The position numbers were made by a program, and so were the translations under genes. Below the pieces are notes generated by a model, which saw only the letters and a list, made by a program, of their open reading frames with translations, had not been told where the DNA came from and searched no databases. A stretch of 8,304 nt of DNA from Acidobacteriota bacterium (GTDB lineage Bacteria > Acidobacteriota > Blastocatellia > RBC074): NCBI GenBank assembly GCA_017991275.1, contig JAGNMH010000206.1:1-8304 (forward strand). Direction: 5' to 3'. Shown piece after piece: positions 6,761 to 8,304 of this stretch (position 1 is the stretch's first letter; every line of letters begins with the position of its first letter).

Positions 6761-6844
6761 AGTTGAGAATTGATGGTTGAGTCCTTCTTTCAATTCCAGC
6801 AGCCACTTTCAACGAACTATCAACTATCAATTTTCAACTATCAA
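6761..6844. repeat. Heptad inverted repeat C (AGTTGAG/CTATCAA type) directly before the threonine synthase-like gene
   Basis: The left side has units AGTTGAG (6761-6767), AATTGAT (6768-6774), GGTTGAG (6775-6781). The right side has CTATCAA (6817-6823), CTATCAA (6824-6830), TTTTCAA (6831-6837), CTATCAA (6838-6844). Segments 6762-6779 and 6821-6838 pair at 16 of 18 positions as DNA; both exceptions become G-U pairs in the + strand RNA, and flanking A-T pairs extend the stem to 20. The array ends three bases before the ATG at 6848, occupying the place where a Shine-Dalgarno would be. The left arm contains an ATG and a TTG in frame with the next gene, which could mislead start calling. Confidence 0.9.
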
Positions 6845-6847
6845 TTC

Positions 6848-8014
6848 ATGTTTGTAACTCATCTTGAATGCTCTAAGACGGGCAAAAACTACGAACCGAA
6901 CAAAATCTACAATCTGTCGGAAGCTGGCAAACCATTTCTGGTTCGCTACGATTTGAAGGCGGCATCACAAACTCTGACCAAAGATGCCTTGAAAGACCGC
7001 GTGCCGTCGCTCTGGCGTTACCGCGAAGTTCTGCCAGTCGTTCACGACGAAAACATCGTCACGCTCGGCGAAGGCTGGGTTCCCTTGCCGCATGCCAAAC
7101 GGCTGGGCGCGCTGCTAGGCACCCCGGAGCTTTACATCAAAGACGAATCGCTGAACCCGACCGGCGCTTTCAAAGCGCGCGGTTTGTGTATGGCGATTTC
7201 GATGGCGAAAGAACTCGGCGTCAAAAAAGTTGCCATCCCTACGGCTGGCAATGCTGGCGGAGCGATGGCGGCTTATGCAGCAAAAGCCGGAATGGAAGCC
7301 TTTGTTTTCATGCCGCGCGATACTCCGATGGCGAACCAGATCGAATGTCAGCAATACGGCGCCGAAGTCACTTTGATTGACGGTTTGATTACCGATTGCG
7401 GAGCCGAAGTCGCTCGGCGCAAGGAAGCCGAAGGCTGGTTCGATGTTTCCACACTCAAAGAGCCGTACCGCATCGAAGGCAAAAAAACTATGGGTTACGA
7501 ACTGGCCGAACAATTCGGTTGGGAATTGCCCGACGTAATTTTGTACCCGACAGGCGGAGGAACCGGATTGGTCGGGATGTGGAAAGCCTTTGACGAAATG
7601 GAAGCAATGGGCTGGATAGGCTCGAAGCGCCCGCGGATGTTTTCTGTTCAAGCTGCCGGTTGCGCGCCAATCGTTCGAGCGTTCGACAACGGCTGGGATG
7701 ACGCGCCGGAATTCGAGAACGCTCACACGGCTGCTTCAGGGTTGCGAGTTCCAAAAGCAATCGGCGATTTCATCATGCTCGACATCTTGCGAAAGAGCGG
7801 CGGCGGCGCAGTTGCCGTCACCGACGGAGAAATGATCGCCGACACCAAGGTCATCGGTTCAACCGAAGGCATTTTCTGCGCGCCAGAAGGTTCAGCTTGT
7901 TTGTCGGCTCTGAAAAAGATGCTGGCTGACGGTCGAGCCAAAGCCAGCGAACGCATAGTCCTGTTCAACACCGGAGCAGGCGGCAAATATCTGGAAGCTT
8001 TTGGCCTGAAGTAA
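6848..8014 (+). CDS. thrC: Threonine synthase-like PLP-dependent enzyme (fold type II)
   Basis: This is a 388-residue protein resembling threonine synthase, which converts O-phospho-L-homoserine to threonine and phosphate with pyridoxal phosphate in the cytoplasm. The N-terminus has THLECSKTGKNYE, then SLWRYREVLPV and LGEGWVPLPHAKRLG. The PLP lysine is K109 in LNPTGAFKARG, where typical threonine synthases read PTGSFKDRG. The phosphate/PLP loop region is PTAGNAGGAMAAYAAKAGME. Later come the glycine-rich PTGGGTGLVGMWKAFDEM, the MFSVQAAGCAPIVRAF stretch, and STEGIFCAPEGSACLSAL near the C-terminus. The zinc-ribbon cysteine pairs often found at the N-terminus are mostly gone: only C9 remains. The frame is open upstream to 6770, but those residues come from the heptad repeat, so ATG 6848 is the start despite lacking a Shine-Dalgarno. 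It lies between a sugar-acid isomerase and an MFS gene, so a paralogue with a different substrate is possible; family membership is firm, exact activity less so. Confidence 0.85.
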   Translation: MFVTHLECSKTGKNYEPNKIYNLSEAGKPFLVRYDLKAASQTLTKDALKDRVPSLWRYREVLPVVHDENIVTLGEGWVPLPHAKRLGALLGTPELYIKDESLNPTGAFKARGLCMAISMAKELGVKKVAIPTAGNAGGAMAAYAAKAGMEAFVFMPRDTPMANQIECQQYGAEVTLIDGLITDCGAEVARRKEAEGWFDVSTLKEPYRIEGKKTMGYELAEQFGWELPDVILYPTGGGTGLVGMWKAFDEMEAMGWIGSKRPRMFSVQAAGCAPIVRAFDNGWDDAPEFENAHTAASGLRVPKAIGDFIMLDILRKSGGGAVAVTDGEMIADTKVIGSTEGIFCAPEGSACLSALKKMLADGRAKASERIVLFNTGAGGKYLEAFGLK

Positions 8015-8042
8015 AACGGATAATCTGAAACCCGAACCTGAA

Positions 8043-8304
8043 ATGGCCGAAGCAAACACCACGACTCAAACCTCACAAGCCATGCCGCCTGTTTACCGTC
8101 AGGTGCGATGGTGGATTCTGGCGCTGTTGTTTTGCGTTACCATTTTGAACTTTATTGATCGTCAGGCTTTGTCAATTTTACAGGCCGACGTCACCAAGGA
8201 GTTCAACCTGTCCAACACGGGATTCGGCACCATTGGAGCCGTCTTTCGCGCCGGAATGATGTTCGGCGAATTCCCAATGGGGCTGTTGATGGATCGCGTC
8301 GGAG
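8043..8304 (+). CDS. MFS transporter, anion:cation symporter (hexuronate/galactonate-like) type, 3' truncated
   Basis: The frame opens at ATG 8043 and runs to the window edge, giving 87 residues. After a short hydrophilic head rich in Thr and Gln, the first membrane segment WWILALLFCVTILNFIDRQA (residues 23-42) ends in the N-F/Y-I/L-D-R motif typical of the ACS family, whose members carry hexuronates, galactonate, glucarate or related anions. The next region, FNLSNTGFGTIGAVFRAGMM, matches the loop and second membrane segment. GLLMDRVG (80-87) is the loop 2-3 MFS signature GxxxDRxG. The start lies 28 bp after the threonine synthase-like stop with no convincing Shine-Dalgarno, suggesting co-transcription. 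Most of the protein is outside the window, so the substrate is inferred only from this N-terminus and the neighbouring cupin isomerase. An in-frame ATG at residue 14 is a less likely alternative start. Confidence 0.85.
   Translation, partial: MAEANTTTQTSQAMPPVYRQVRWWILALLFCVTILNFIDRQALSILQADVTKEFNLSNTGFGTIGAVFRAGMMFGEFPMGLLMDRVG

Noticed and set aside
8015..8045. Heptad-like words (TGAAACC, TGAAATG) in the spacer before the MFS gene
   Set aside because: Only two or three degenerate units with a one-base slip and no inverted partner; within chance for this composition.

Overview
The window reads as a piece of a moderate-GC Gram-negative chromosome, most likely from an acidobacterium (Blastocatellia-like). 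This is inferred from three things: a very large TonB-dependent receptor with an N-terminal carboxypeptidase-regulatory-like domain and no SusD partner beside it, a Tat-exported Gfo/Idh/MocA oxidoreductase, and an acidobacterial style of threonine synthase sequence. No 16S rRNA or other taxonomic marker is present, so the assignment is tentative. All seven supported genes lie on the + strand.

Layout: (1) 1-422, the 3' part of an isoprenylcysteine/phospholipid methyltransferase-family membrane protein. (2) 437-1633, a Tat-signal Gfo/Idh/MocA oxidoreductase, probably co-transcribed with gene 1 (14-bp gap). (3) 1754-2263, a YhbS-type GNAT acetyltransferase. (4) 2334-5810, an Oar-like TonB-dependent outer-membrane receptor with its own strong Shine-Dalgarno. 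(5) 5917-6744, a KduI/IolB-family cupin, a predicted sugar-acid isomerase. (6) 6848-8014, a threonine synthase-like PLP enzyme that lacks most of its usual N-terminal cysteines. (7) 8043-8304, the start of an MFS transporter resembling the anion:cation symporter (hexuronate/galactonate) group, cut by the window edge. The Gfo/Idh/MocA enzyme, receptor, cupin isomerase and MFS carrier together suggest uptake and catabolism of a sugar or sugar acid. The substrate cannot be read from sequence.

The most striking feature is not a gene. Three of the intergenic spacers (1638-1725, 5812-5893, 6761-6844) each hold degenerate tandem repeats with a strict 7-nt period, folded into a long inverted repeat. 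The heptamer differs at each site (CCATTAA-, CAGTAGG- and CTATCAA-type), but the architecture is the same: heptad arm, 30-40 nt centre, complementary heptad arm, all between co-directional genes and close to the next start codon. A fourth array of five heptads (6244-6278) lies inside the cupin coding sequence and is translated. This resembles the short tandemly repeated heptamers (STRR) known from cyanobacteria, but the foldback design with a different heptamer at each locus may be a distinct repeat or hairpin-element system. The arrays also create false upstream start codons for two genes.

No tRNA, rRNA, CRISPR array, insertion sequence or phage gene was seen, and no spacer exceeds about 120 bp.
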